A stretch of 64,000 nucleotides of DNA, from NCBI RefSeq assembly GCF_014207445.1, contig NZ_JACHEM010000017.1, forward strand, positions 1 to 64,000, written 5' to 3'. Numbering within the stretch: the stretch's first letter is position 1; each line of letters opens with the position of its first letter. The notes beneath the pieces were generated by a model. That model did not search any database. It saw only the letters and a program-made list of their open reading frames with translations, and had not been told where the DNA came from. Positions 17,534 to 26,470 of this stretch are shown piece by piece. Made by a program: the position numbers and the translations under genes. The stretch is from Streptomyces candidus (GTDB taxonomy: Bacteria; Actinomycetota; Actinomycetes; Streptomycetales; Streptomycetaceae).

Positions 17534-17785
17534 GATGGTCAGCCCGCCGGCAACCACGTCCAGAGCGGCAACAACATCAGCCTGGGACCCGGTATCGCTC
17601 TCGGAGACGGCTGTCGTATCGACAGCGGCGTCACCCTCGCTGCCCGCATCATCCCCGCCCACCACACCCTCAGCGCACCCCACACCACCGAACTCCGCGT
17701 CCGGCAGCAACGCCGATCACCGCCGCGGGGCCCAGTGGCGGATCAACCCACTGACCCGCCCTCAGCTGGTTCTTTATCGTCCTGA
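17534..17785 (+). pseudogene. Remnant with hexapeptide-like repeats
   Basis: This open frame has no start; a stop precedes it directly. It encodes NNISLGPGIALGDGCRIDSG, which has the I-x-L-G-x-G spacing of left-handed beta-helix proteins. The rest of 17263-17800 shows no intact gene. A truncated acyltransferase-like or phage-like gene is possible. Confidence 0.3.
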
Positions 17786-17800
17786 CCGCTTCGAAGGCGC

Positions 17801-18115
17801 GTGACTAGATTCGACCGCCTCCTGAGTAAGGTTCTGGCCATGGCTCAGGGAATGCGGCGGCAGCCCAAGGTGGACTTGGACAGCGGTGTCGAGGACGCGA
17901 CGCTGCTCATCCTGGAGTGGCTCGGAGAGCAGGGTGTCGGTGCCATGATCCGGATCGACGCGGAGCGCGTGCGGGACGGTCGGCCCGCGTGGACGTTTGC
18001 CGCTTCTGGTGGGCCGCTGGACGGTGGGATGCGGGCTGACGGGGCCTCGGTTGCCGAGTGCATGGGTAGGGCGCTGCTGCGCTTGCGAGAGGCCGGGTTG
18101 GTTGTGCCCTTCTGA
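17801..18115 (+). CDS. Hypothetical protein
   Basis: 104 residues from GTG; an alternative ATG lies at 17840 (MAQGMRRQPK). The central segment DATLLILEWLGEQGVGAMIR and the end RALLRLREAGLVVPF suggest a small mixed alpha/beta protein with no membrane segment. Codon bias is normal. Family not recognised. Confidence 0.55.
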   Translation: MTRFDRLLSKVLAMAQGMRRQPKVDLDSGVEDATLLILEWLGEQGVGAMIRIDAERVRDGRPAWTFAASGGPLDGGMRADGASVAECMGRALLRLREAGLVVPF

Positions 18116-18146
18116 ATGCTGTGCTCAGCATCGGAGTTGGTTGCGT

Positions 18147-18485
18147 TCAGTCTTGCGGTCTTGCCTGAGAGGGCCAGCATGGCGCACCAGGATGGAGAAC
18201 AGGTTCTACCCAACCTGCCCGGGCCTTCTGGCTCCCAAGAACCTGAGCCAGCCCTATCAGGACGAGACCGCTCAGCATGAGCAGCGTGGTGCCTTCGAAG
18301 GGCATGATGCGGGCGGTCGCGAGAGCTCCTGCCAGCAGCAAGGCGCCAGCACCCCACATGCCAGGCCGTTTCACACCCCTGTTCAACCAGGGAAGAGCGA
18401 CACGGTCAGCCACCACGGCCAGCACTCCCACGACACCCAACACCAGCGCCATCACCACGCTGACGGCCAGAAATATCACCGACAC
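18147..18485 (-). CDS. Small membrane protein with three predicted helices
   Basis: 112 residues from GTG with GGGGAGG upstream. Hydrophobic segments lie at about residues 3-27, 46-60 and 66-83; the first could be a signal anchor. The C-terminal 25 residues are Pro- and Trp-containing and soluble. It stands alone between a rightward hypothetical gene and the leftward nuclease. Function unknown. Confidence 0.6.
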   Translation of the reverse strand: MSVIFLAVSVVMALVLGVVGVLAVVADRVALPWLNRGVKRPGMWGAGALLLAGALATARIMPFEGTTLLMLSGLVLIGLAQVLGSQKARAGWVEPVLHPGAPCWPSQARPQD

Positions 18486-18618
18486 GTACCCTCCCCTTGA
18501 TCACTTCTGCCGTGATGATCACACCAACTGCAGCTCACCACGATGCCGGACCCCGGCAGCGTGGCAACCTGCCGCCGCCGTCTCGCCGGGCAGCCGTGCC
18601 AGCCGATGTGCACGGTGA

Positions 18619-19350
18619 TCAGGAGAGAGTGCCGGGTTTACGCGGTCGGGGTACGGCTGGGAGCAGTTCCCACAGGGGGCGCGCTCCGGCGGCCCATGCG
18701 GCGAGGGTGGTGCGGTCGACGACGTGGAGGCGTTGCTGCTGGGCGAAGGTCACCGCGGGTGCGGTCACCCGTCCGTTCGTCACGATGACCGCGACATCGG
18801 CGTGGTGTACGGGGCGTGCGGTGCCGTTGAGGACGTGGAGGTCGGGGGTGCCGACGGCGGCTCCGGCGAGACCGTTGCGCCGGTGTTTGCACTGGATGAC
18901 CCACAGCCTGCCGTATGGGTCGGTGGCCTTCACGTCGGCGCCCTGGTCCCCGCCGCCGCCCACGCGGACCGCGTCCCGGCATCCGTCGCGGAACATCAGA
19001 TCCCGGACGGCGTCCTCGAACCGGGAGTGGTGCAGCGCATCCAGCTGCGGCATCGCATACCGCAGGGCTTGCGCTTGTACGGCGTTCCAGCGGGCCCGCT
19101 GCTGCCGCTGGTACAGCCAGACACTTCCGGCTCCCGCCACCAGTACGCCGACGACGATGAGAAGCCACCAGTTCGCCAGCAGCCAGTTGACGGCCGACAC
19201 CACCAGGCCCACACCCACGATGCCGGCCACGACGACACCCATGAGCTGCTCGTTCTCACGCTGACGCCGCTTACCGGACGTACGTGGACGCTGCTTTGAG
19301 CCGGTACGCCGGTTGCTTGCAGGTCGACGTCGGCGGGCGGGGGCGCTCAC
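18619..19350 (-). CDS. Membrane-anchored Mrr-like restriction endonuclease
   Basis: 243 residues from a GTG that overlaps the stop of the upstream gene (GTGA). A basic N-terminus precedes two hydrophobic helices (about residues 44-83), then an Mrr-type nuclease fold: FEDAVRDLMFRDG, GGGGDQGADVKA with the catalytic Asp, and WVIQCKHRR giving the D...QxK signature. Mrr-family enzymes cleave DNA, often methylated; the membrane anchor suggests action on incoming or outgoing DNA. No methyltransferase is adjacent. Confidence 0.8.
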   Translation of the reverse strand: MSAPARRRRPASNRRTGSKQRPRTSGKRRQRENEQLMGVVVAGIVGVGLVVSAVNWLLANWWLLIVVGVLVAGAGSVWLYQRQQRARWNAVQAQALRYAMPQLDALHHSRFEDAVRDLMFRDGCRDAVRVGGGGDQGADVKATDPYGRLWVIQCKHRRNGLAGAAVGTPDLHVLNGTARPVHHADVAVIVTNGRVTAPAVTFAQQQRLHVVDRTTLAAWAAGARPLWELLPAVPRPRKPGTLS

Positions 19351-19559
19351 TGGCTGCTCTGGGTGACGCTCTGTACGAGCTGCTTCAGGAAGTCCGCGAT
19401 TCCCTGCCCGACGGGGGTGGGCGCGATCAGGATGCCAAGGACCAGGACGATCAGCGCGGTGTTCCGTTCCTCGACGCGGCTGCGGGCCTGCGTTCGCCGT
19501 CGCAGCCGGAAGTACACGACGACGGCGAGCAACACCGCGACGTTGATGGTCAGAATCAC
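19347..19559 (-). CDS. Small membrane protein coupled to the Mrr-like nuclease
   Basis: 70 residues from GTG with GGGAGGG upstream. One helix (ILTINVAVLLAVVVYF) is at the N-terminus; after a basic segment a second (TALIVLVLGILIAP) follows. Stop and nuclease start overlap by three bases, so the two are co-translated. It probably assists or anchors the nuclease at the membrane; that is inference. Confidence 0.6.
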   Translation of the reverse strand: MILTINVAVLLAVVVYFRLRRRTQARSRVEERNTALIVLVLGILIAPTPVGQGIADFLKQLVQSVTQSSQ

Positions 19560-20277
19560 CAGGCCCTCCCCCAGTACCGCCAGCGCGCCTACAGAGGCGC
19601 AGCCGCCTCGGCTCTTCTGTGTAGCGACAGCCTGATGGAGGTAACCGTGAGTTGCAGCAAAATGGCACAAAGTGATATGCCGATCGTCTGAATTCTGCCC
19701 CTGAGACGGCCCCGACGTCGCTCGAGCGATACCGGCAAACTGCACCAACACTGGCAGTTGCCTGCCTCCGTCACCTGACCAAACGCGCGCCGCGACGGGA
19801 AAGCCGCTCATCACGTCCCGGGAATGACGCTGGTCGCCCTCGAAGCGAACGGCTGATGTGGATGCGGCGTGTGCCCTCTCGTGCTCCAGCGCAGCATGAC
19901 GGCGGGCACGGAATAGATCCCATGGGGGCGGTCCACGGCGGATCCGAAAATCGGCGAAAATCCCACGCCTCTCATAACGCAAGGGGTGACGCGCCGTGGC
20001 GTATTCGCGCGGCCGCACAAGCACCAGGCGTCCCCCCCTTCCACTGAGGCTCCGCTCCAGCGGCTTTGCGGGGGACGTCGGCTACGCCGCCGACCCCGCC
20101 ACCTCGACCTGGGCTACCGGCTGTAGCTGCTCAGGCTGGCACTGCCGTTCCTCCGCCCCGATCGGATGGTGGGAATCCCACTGTGCTCTCCTGCGCGTCT
20201 CTGAACAGACATGGGCGCTCAATCCAGCAGGAAGGCTGTGACCGAGGGAGCACTCAGTCCGTACCGGCGGGTCGCAC
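19560..20277. other. Long stretch without a convincing gene
   Basis: No frame has both a good start and coding character. The one notable signal is a perfect GGAGGT followed by GTG at 19647, opening a 14-codon frame (VSCSKMAQSDMPIV) that ends at 19691, possibly a leader peptide. Base composition is lower in GC than the surroundings around 19640-19700. Confidence 0.4.
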
Positions 20278-20814
20278 TCAGCACTGGGTGGGCTCGGGTG
20301 GCGTTGTTCCACTGCGGATGTGCTGCGTCCAGGCTGCAGTGGCAGTGGCCGCAGTGGCTTCGGGGGTGGTTTCCGCGTAGAGGGCGTAGCCGTCGCCGTA
20401 GCTGCCGCCGAGGTAGAAGCCGACCATGTACTGGTGGCCGGGGAGGAGGAGGTCGTAGCGGTTGGTAGCTTCGCTGGTGGTGTAGGAGCCGTCAGGTTTC
20501 GTGTCGACGGACTGACCGAGGGCGAAGGTGCGCGGGGGCGTGCCCTTCAGGGTTTTGTCCGTGCGGACTGTGACCGTCTGCACGCCGCCTGGGGTGGTCC
20601 GTTCCTCCGCGACGTAGCCCTGTTTTCCGGTCACGGTGACGAGCGCGACGTTCTGGCTCGCGGCGGCCACGTACTCCGGACGGGACAGGTCGGGGGCGCA
20701 GAGGGTGTGGGGGGAGGAAGTGTCGCCCTGCCACCAGGTGTAGCCCGCCCAGCCTCCTGCGGCCAGGCCGCAGGCGGACAGGGTTCCGACGAGGAGCGTG
20801 AAGGTGCGTTGCAT
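20278..20814 (-). CDS. Secreted or membrane-anchored hypothetical protein
   Basis: 178 residues. An N-terminal hydrophobic segment (LLVGTLSACGLAAGGWAGY) is a signal peptide or anchor. The rest is a soluble beta-rich domain (ALVTVTGKQGYVAEERT, TVRTDKTLKG, YDLLLPGHQYMVGFY) with Cys at both ends. It starts 3 bp after the metalloprotease stop, so the two form an operon; an inhibitor or partner of the protease is possible. Confidence 0.65.
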   Translation of the reverse strand: MQRTFTLLVGTLSACGLAAGGWAGYTWWQGDTSSPHTLCAPDLSRPEYVAAASQNVALVTVTGKQGYVAEERTTPGGVQTVTVRTDKTLKGTPPRTFALGQSVDTKPDGSYTTSEATNRYDLLLPGHQYMVGFYLGGSYGDGYALYAETTPEATAATATAAWTQHIRSGTTPPEPTQC

Positions 20815-20817
20815 GGG

Positions 20818-21408
20818 TTATCCCCAGAGTTTCCGGTAGTTGGCCTTGTCGATCTCGGTGGGCGACTGGAGTGGGTGCTGGGCGGGCTGGAGCCGCCACA
20901 TGATCGACAGGATCCGGTCCGATTTGTGGCACAGGCCGAGTGCGTGCCCGAGCTCGTGCACCGCGGTGGAGCGCCAGGCGTCCCGTGTGTTGAAGGGGGC
21001 CTTGTCGAGCCGTCGTGTGTTGAAGTAGATGTGGTCGACGCCGGGGTGGGGAGCCCACCGGCCCAGATGGTTGCGCGTGGATGCCTCGTCGCGCCATTCG
21101 AGGTCGTTGACGGACGACGCGTTGTCCGGGGCGATCCGCACCCTGCTCAGGGCACCAGACTTCTGGTACCACTTGCCCACCGCCCACCGCAAGGCGTCGT
21201 TGTACTTGCTGTCGTCCTCCCAGAGCAGTTCCTTGCCGTCCACACTGGAGCGCCCCCGGGTCTCACGGTCTGCGGGGTCGGCGCATGGGGCGGCGGGGGC
21301 GGCAGCGGACGGCCGCTGAGCATGGCCGATGCCGGCCCCCAGGGCCGTCATGGTCACGATCATGAGTCCGACGGTGACGCGTAGCCGCGGCGGAGGAGGA
21401 GTCGGCAT
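20818..21408 (-). CDS. Secreted zinc metalloprotease, matrixin/snapalysin type
   Basis: 196 residues from ATG at 21408. The signal peptide spans about residues 1-32 (VTVGLMIVTMTALGAGIGHA). The zinc site is HELGHALGLCHKS, with a Met further on (ILSIMWRL) as the Met-turn. Small secreted metalloproteases of this type are common in Streptomyces. The product is exported and probably extracellular. It is followed at once by a second exported protein gene. Confidence 0.8.
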   Translation of the reverse strand: MPTPPPPRLRVTVGLMIVTMTALGAGIGHAQRPSAAAPAAPCADPADRETRGRSSVDGKELLWEDDSKYNDALRWAVGKWYQKSGALSRVRIAPDNASSVNDLEWRDEASTRNHLGRWAPHPGVDHIYFNTRRLDKAPFNTRDAWRSTAVHELGHALGLCHKSDRILSIMWRLQPAQHPLQSPTEIDKANYRKLWG

Positions 21409-21414
21409 ATGCAA

Positions 21415-22002
21415 CTCAACGATTGCTACGCGATGCGGTTATGCGGGCGCAGCTATGTGAGGGCCGTCCGGCCGGGTGTTCGGACCCGTTCAAGCTCTCG
21501 AGCGGGGACCATGACGGTGGGGTTCGACGCAACCTACGTAACCCGGCAGGCAGTTCGCTCGGTGGGCGACCAATCCATAGCCGACCCTCAGCGGCTCACT
21601 GATCCGCACACGCCGTGACAGTAGAACGGGCCTGCCTCTGGACGCGAAGGAGACCGGCATATTCCGCCGCCGGCTCGCGGCGGCCGACCGGCGCGCCCAC
21701 CGCACCGCCCCGAACGGTGCTCTGCCCGCCGACCGGGCTCTCGCGGTGCAGCAGAACGCCGTACGGGCGGGCGTGCCGGCAGAGCCGGTCGGCCGCCGAG
21801 CCCGGCCGCGTCCGGAGCAGCTCGGCGTCGGCTATTACTGGCTGTCCGCCGAGGGGCACCGATGGGCGTTCGTCGAGCTGTTCGCCCCGGACCTGACGCA
21901 GCAGATCTTGGGACGGAAGAATCCGGTGGCCGCCCTCGCCGCGCGGCCGGACCGAGCACTGTTGAGGCCGATTCGCATGTCTCCCCCGGCGGCGGTCGTT
22001 GG
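21415..22002. other. Ambiguous stretch; possible rightward coding without a clear start
   Basis: Frame 2 of the + strand stays open from about 21590 and reads coherently (TGLPLDAKETGIFRRRL, then YYWLSAEGHRWAFVELF), but has no ribosome site and runs on into the antisense of the next gene. It may be the tail of a degraded gene. No confident feature. Confidence 0.3.
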
Positions 22003-22998
22003 TCAGGCTTCAGCATGGATAACGGTGCTGCATCCTTCGGCAGCTACTACCAGGACTCCTTGCTCTTCGTCGGAGGGACGTGAGGCCTTGCGTACCCGTG
22101 CCTCCCAGTTCTCCGGCCAAATGGTCGTGACGTCCCACAGGATGCCTTCCAGGCCTACTCCGTCGAGTTTGGCGCTGCTCAGGTCCGCCCCGAGAAAGTC
22201 GTTGCTTGCCCGCTCCACCTCAGCAACCACTGCTTCCAGGGCGTTTGCCTCGCTGCAGTCGTGGGTCAGGTCATCGATCATGTCCTGAGCGACTGCGCCG
22301 ACACCGAACAGGGAGTCGTGTTCCAGGCCACCCAGCGAGTGGACCGTCGGAGCCAGTTCTTCCTCCAGGAGATCCCGGAGTTCCTGGAGCCCGGTGAGGA
22401 TGCGTCCTGTGTGGTGGCTCAGCAGGGCTTCGATGGTATCGAGGTAGTTGAGTCCGGCCAGTGCTCCGGGCGCCCGAGCCGGTTCCGGCAGTCGGGCCAG
22501 GCGGTCCAGATGCGACCTCACCGTATCGACCGCCCGCTCCGGGGTGCGGGCCAGCCGTGCGTTGCCGGCCAGTAGTCCGCTCAGTTCCTGCAAGGCGGTG
22601 ATGCAGTCGCGCAGCGCATGAACCAGATCGAAGGGCCAGTACGTATGGGCCAGCCTGAGGGCCTGTGCCCGGTACTTCACCCGGATCGCGGGAGAGCGGC
22701 TCCACAGGAGCTCCTCTGCTGCCGAACGGCCTTCGGTTGCGGAGGCCCGCCCGGCCAGTCCGGCATGCGTCTCACGGAACAGACGGTCGCCGACAGCGCC
22801 GCCCACGGCCCGGTGCGTGGCGGCCAGGAGACGGTCGAGAGCAAGGTCCGGGGGGCGTAGTTCGGGTGGCCCCCCCTGAGCGTTGATGCGGTCCGCCACG
22901 GCGATGCCCAACTGCCGGTGAGCTGCCACCAGCAGGGCTTCGACGCCTTCCACGGAGTTCTGCCCAGGGTCTGCTGCCTGCGAGTCGGTACTCATCAC
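22003..22998 (-). CDS. Hypothetical protein coupled to a sigma factor
   Basis: 331 residues from GTG 22998 (or ATG 22995), overlapping the sigma-factor stop. Mostly helical. The C-terminal part has one pentapeptide-repeat-like stretch (LGADLSSAKLDGVGLEGI) followed by WDVTTIWPENWE. No membrane segment and no zinc motif, so it is not a classical anti-sigma factor. Coupling implies a joint function with the sigma factor. Confidence 0.75.
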   Translation of the reverse strand: MMSTDSQAADPGQNSVEGVEALLVAAHRQLGIAVADRINAQGGPPELRPPDLALDRLLAATHRAVGGAVGDRLFRETHAGLAGRASATEGRSAAEELLWSRSPAIRVKYRAQALRLAHTYWPFDLVHALRDCITALQELSGLLAGNARLARTPERAVDTVRSHLDRLARLPEPARAPGALAGLNYLDTIEALLSHHTGRILTGLQELRDLLEEELAPTVHSLGGLEHDSLFGVGAVAQDMIDDLTHDCSEANALEAVVAEVERASNDFLGADLSSAKLDGVGLEGILWDVTTIWPENWEARVRKASRPSDEEQGVLVVAAEGCSTVIHAEA

Positions 22999-23573
22999 AC
23001 CTTCTTCCTTCCGCCTTCGCGGCGTCCTTCCAGACCCAGGTCTGCTTTTAGGGCTGCCCTTGCACGAGCAAGGTTCTGCCGCACCGCAGCCTGGGTCGTG
23101 CCCATGGCGCGGGCGCTCTCCTCTGTGGTGAACCCGTCCAGATGCCAGGCCAGTACGGCCCGCTGCTTGGCCGGAAGCTGGAGAAGCAGGGCTATCACCT
23201 CACGGCCCTCCTCCCCGATCTCGGCGGCCTGGGCCGGGGTCTGCCAGCGCAGCGTGGGTGGCGGCTCAGGCATGTCCGCACACGGATCTTCGACGACGTG
23301 CTGTTTCACCCAGGACCGCCAGGCCACCTTGCGCAGCCAGGCGCGCGGGTGAGTGATCGCGGCGCCGGGGACGCACATCTGGGTGAAGGCGTCCTGCGCT
23401 GCGTCCTGGGCCTCTGCCCAGGACGCCCCCTGGAAGAGCAGGAAGCGCACAAGAGCCGGGTACTGCTCGTCGTGCAGACTGCCCGCGAGCTCGACCCCGG
23501 GGAGCGGCGGAGCAGCTTCCAGCACTTCCACCGGGGGCAGGTCAGTGCTGAGCGCGTCCTCCACGGCGGTCAC
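22995..23573 (-). CDS. ECF-type RNA polymerase sigma factor
   Basis: 192 residues from GTG 23573, or 189 from GTG 23564, which has better-spaced GGAG. Region 2 is recognisable (YPALVRFLLFQGASWAEAQD, AQDAFTQMC, PRAWLRKVAWRSWV) and region 4 is clear (LPAKQRAVLAWHLDGFTTEE, ARAMGTTQAAVRQNLARARAAL). It would direct transcription of a small regulon. Gene order is small membrane-type gene, sigma factor, coupled 331-residue protein, all leftward and overlapping. Confidence 0.85.
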   Translation of the reverse strand: MTAVEDALSTDLPPVEVLEAAPPLPGVELAGSLHDEQYPALVRFLLFQGASWAEAQDAAQDAFTQMCVPGAAITHPRAWLRKVAWRSWVKQHVVEDPCADMPEPPPTLRWQTPAQAAEIGEEGREVIALLLQLPAKQRAVLAWHLDGFTTEESARAMGTTQAAVRQNLARARAALKADLGLEGRREGGRKKV

Positions 23574-23790
23574 CTCCGCAACGCTCGTGTGCCGCCAGTC
23601 CGAGGCCCGGCCGGGAACCGGCAGGCGTAACGGCGGAGCCCGTCAGACAGCGCGTCCGATCGGTCAGTCCCGTCTCGGTGATGCGCGCCAACTCCACGCG
23701 GGCGGCCAGTCTCCGCTGAGCGATCCGCACGATGCCGCTGACCACGCTCAGAGCCACGGTTACCGCTGCTCCGACAGTCACTGGGTCCAT
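23542..23790 (-). CDS. Small hypothetical protein upstream of the sigma factor
   Basis: 82 residues, beginning MDPVTVGAAVTVALSVVSG, a hydrophobic N-terminal helix, then basic and Gly-rich sequence. It overlaps the sigma-factor start by 32 bp, which is long for a real overlap, so the stop may be misplaced. Moderate to low confidence. Confidence 0.45.
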   Translation of the reverse strand: MDPVTVGAAVTVALSVVSGIVRIAQRRLAARVELARITETGLTDRTRCLTGSAVTPAGSRPGLGLAAHERCGGDRRGGRAQH

Positions 23791-24030
23791 TCCGCAACCT
23801 CTCCTTCCCGAACGGCCTCTGACAACCGCTCATACACAGGGGCACCCCCAACAGTGCGCAATGAAGCGGAAGTTGTGACATCTCGCAGGTCACACGCCGC
23901 TAGACCTGCATCCGTCTCGCTGCAGGTGCCGCGCAGGCCGTCGCGTGGCCTCCATACGGCACGCGCGGGCTCTTTCTCACAGTTCCCGCCCGCATCACCT
24001 CCCGTACGTCCCATCGGTGCCTGCAGGCTG

Positions 24031-24138
24031 TCAGCTGACGGCTACCCGCAGGCCGTAGCCGGAGGCGTCCTCCTGGGCCAGGTCCAGGAGCTGAGCGGTG
24101 TCGACGGCTCGGACGGTGCGGGGAAGGGACGGGGTCAT
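24031..24138 (-). CDS. 35-residue peptide ending in a LRVAV motif
   Basis: Begins MTPSLPRTVRAVDTAQLLDL and ends GYGLRVAVS. The ending matches that of the 72-residue polymerase-coupled protein (YGLRVAVN). It might be a shortened relative. No other gene is visible in 23791-24177. Confidence 0.4.
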   Translation of the reverse strand: MTPSLPRTVRAVDTAQLLDLAQEDASGYGLRVAVS

Positions 24139-24177
24139 GTCGCGATGAGGCCAAGAAGCCAGTGCGGCGCCGAGAGG

Positions 24178-24492
24178 TCAGCTGGGCCGGGATGCGATCT
24201 GCTGACGGGCAGGGCCCCAGACGTCCTCGAACTCCTCGAAGGTGAGTTGTTCGGGGTCGTGGCCTTCCCATTCCGAGACGGGCAGCTCGGCGGTGATCCC
24301 GAATCTGCTGTCGTAATCACCGAGGCGGCCTGCGTCGCGGGCCCGCTGCCACTCGGCGAGGGAAGCAGCTGCGATTGGGATCAGCTCTGGCCCTTCGAGT
24401 TCGACCTGCCGGATCACCCAGCCTTCGGCGTCGACCTCGAAGTAGAACCAGATGTCTTCCTCGTCCCAGTAGCAGCGCGTCCATGTGGTCAC
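24178..24492 (-). CDS. Conserved Streptomyces hypothetical protein
   Basis: 104 residues from GTG at 24492 (VTTWTRCYWDEEDIWFYF). The acidic, Trp-rich N-terminus with FEVDAEGWVIRQVEL is a pattern I associate with a common Streptomyces family of unknown role. The upstream extension to 24642 reads as non-coding. It lies 46 bp downstream of another conserved small gene on the same strand. Confidence 0.7.
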   Translation of the reverse strand: MTTWTRCYWDEEDIWFYFEVDAEGWVIRQVELEGPELIPIAAASLAEWQRARDAGRLGDYDSRFGITAELPVSEWEGHDPEQLTFEEFEDVWGPARQQIASRPS

Positions 24493-24538
24493 CAGGCCAT
24501 GATGCCGGGCCAGAGGCGCCGCCCTACTCCGCTCTGTC

Positions 24539-24874
24539 TCATGACTGGACGATGAATCCTGCGGATCGGTCGAGCTGGAAAGGAGAACCGACCCGGGTTG
24601 GATCCCAACCTTGATCCCGTGCCTCTCGAATGCTGGCAACAACGTGAGCCGGACGAATGGGCTCCGCCTCGACGCCCACCCAGTTGCTGGGATGGGCCTG
24701 ACCGCTGGTGACGATCAAGGTCGTGCCCGGCTGGCTGCCGCTGGCCGCCTCAACCGCATAGGTCAGCGGTGTCCAGCAGAGTCCCTGCATGTAGGAGGGC
24801 TTCCTGCGGATCCGCCAGCGGTACTCGATCCCGTCAACGGTTATGCGCCGGGAACCCTTCTTGTTCAGCGCCAT
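24539..24874 (-). CDS. Conserved Streptomyces hypothetical protein
   Basis: 111 residues from ATG at 24874. The start KKGSRRITVDGIEYRWRIRR is basic and beta-rich; later ASGSQPGTTLIVTSG and AHPSNWVG. I associate this pattern with a widespread actinobacterial family without assigned function. Probably cotranscribed with the 104-residue gene that follows. Confidence 0.7.
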   Translation of the reverse strand: MALNKKGSRRITVDGIEYRWRIRRKPSYMQGLCWTPLTYAVEAASGSQPGTTLIVTSGQAHPSNWVGVEAEPIRPAHVVASIREARDQGWDPTRVGSPFQLDRSAGFIVQS

Positions 24875-25073
24875 CTTCGCCTCCTCCGCTGTGGGACTCT
24901 GCTGTGTTGCCGCGGTCGCGAAAAGCAGGTTGCACGCGAACGTACCGAACGTTGTCGCCGACAAGCGTCTTCGGGACTACGGATGGGTTGATCAGCCCAT
25001 AATTGGAATCAGTGCCGAGCGACCCGGCGCATCGCACCCGCCCCGGGTGCACTCACCGCGATCGGAGAGCATC

Positions 25074-26315
25074 GTGAAGAACAGCCCGTTGTGGCGAGTG
25101 GTTGACAACGAAAGTGGTAGCCAGTCCATCGTCAGCACGCCCTCCGAGGCGGTCGCGTTCGTCAACAGCCGGTTCGACACCGATGACGGCGACGAGCCGT
25201 TCAGCATCACCGAGGTCGGTCCTCTCCTTCCGAAGCCGCTCGGGGTCATCACCGCATGGGCCGCCGAGAAGGACGGCGAGCGAACCGACGGGCGTACTGC
25301 CCCGATCACCATCAGGCCGGTTGTGACGGACAAAGCCGGAGAGTGCGATGACGTAGTGCTCTGGCGCGACGTGTACGTCTCCTGGGACCACGACATGTAC
25401 ACCGTCGAGGAGCCGGACAGCTCCGAGTACAGCGAGGCTTACAGCGCTGCCGAGTTGAGCGCGATCCTCGACGAGTACGCCGACGACTACGAGTACGCGC
25501 CTGAAGGGCCCGACAGCCACAGGTGGCCGAAACCGGAAGAGTTGATCACCTACGGCGCCCAGGAGTGCGCCAAGCGGTTCGGGCACCTCGACGACGACGC
25601 CCTGCTGTGGCTCGCTGCCACCCGCATCACGCTCGCCGTGTGGCGCAACACACCCGTCGAGAACTGGCATGCCGGGAAGAGTCCGCTCCACGACGGCACA
25701 ATGATGCGGATCAACACGGCAACCACCCGACTCGTGCGCTCGATGCTGTCGTTCGACCATGTCGACTGGATCGGTCTCGGTCTCGCGATCGTCAACCCGT
25801 CCCGGGTTCTACCGACGGGGCAGTCTGTTCTCGAGCTCGGGCTGGCCTGCCACAATCCTGACGACCCGGCGCACGAGGCTGATCCGCGCGAAGAACTCGC
25901 GGAGATGGCACAGGACGCGATCGCTTGGGGGCGAGCGTACTGCCTTCGCGAGAAGACGTTCGGCTTGCGAACCCTGATCGAATTCTTCTGCGCGTCCGAC
26001 AACGGCTGGTTCGGAACACCGAGTTGGGGACGCGTCGTCGATCGGTTCACTACGGCTGTCGACGACCGGGAGAATGCGCACTGGCACGTGCACCGAGACA
26101 AGCCTTGGTTCGACGAGTGGTTCACCAACCGCCCGGTCGACATTGCGGACACCACGGACCTTCGTCGGCTGCTCCATGCCGGGCCCGACCTGCTGTCCGA
26201 GGAGGCCGCCGAATGGTGCGTGGATGGTGCCATCGGCTACGTCTGCCGGGACGACCACGCGAACGGCTGCCTGCAGTGCGGCATCCCGCTGGCAACGGAG
26301 TCCCCCAACGAGTAA
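25074..26315 (+). CDS. Hypothetical protein of 413 residues
   Basis: GTG at 25074 behind GGAGAG begins VKNSPLWRVVDNESG; an upstream in-frame start would read through non-coding DNA. Soluble and acidic, with DVYVSWDHDMYTVEEPD and a mostly helical centre. The C-terminus has CVDGAIGYVCRDDHANGC and CGIP, a possible metal site. Family unknown. Convergent with the DnaB-like gene across a compound hairpin. Confidence 0.75.
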   Translation: MKNSPLWRVVDNESGSQSIVSTPSEAVAFVNSRFDTDDGDEPFSITEVGPLLPKPLGVITAWAAEKDGERTDGRTAPITIRPVVTDKAGECDDVVLWRDVYVSWDHDMYTVEEPDSSEYSEAYSAAELSAILDEYADDYEYAPEGPDSHRWPKPEELITYGAQECAKRFGHLDDDALLWLAATRITLAVWRNTPVENWHAGKSPLHDGTMMRINTATTRLVRSMLSFDHVDWIGLGLAIVNPSRVLPTGQSVLELGLACHNPDDPAHEADPREELAEMAQDAIAWGRAYCLREKTFGLRTLIEFFCASDNGWFGTPSWGRVVDRFTTAVDDRENAHWHVHRDKPWFDEWFTNRPVDIADTTDLRRLLHAGPDLLSEEAAEWCVDGAIGYVCRDDHANGCLQCGIPLATESPNE

Positions 26316-26383
26316 ACGTGGGTACCAGCGTAGAAAAGCAGCAACCCACTGACCGCGCTCTCTCTTGCCTACTGCGACCTGCG

Positions 26384-26435
26384 AATCTCAGCATGGTGTC
26401 GGATCCGACTTCCATCCGACACCGACCGTGAGATT
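26384..26435. terminator. Nested inverted repeat between convergent genes
   Basis: Inner 10-bp arms GGTGTCGGAT (26395-26404) and complement (26414-26423) are enclosed by outer 7-bp arms AATCTCA (26384-26390) and complement (26429-26435). It lies between the stops of the 413-residue gene and the DnaB-like gene and probably terminates both. Confidence 0.65.
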
Positions 26436-26470
26436 CCGACACGGAATTTGAGATCCCACATGGCCCGGGT

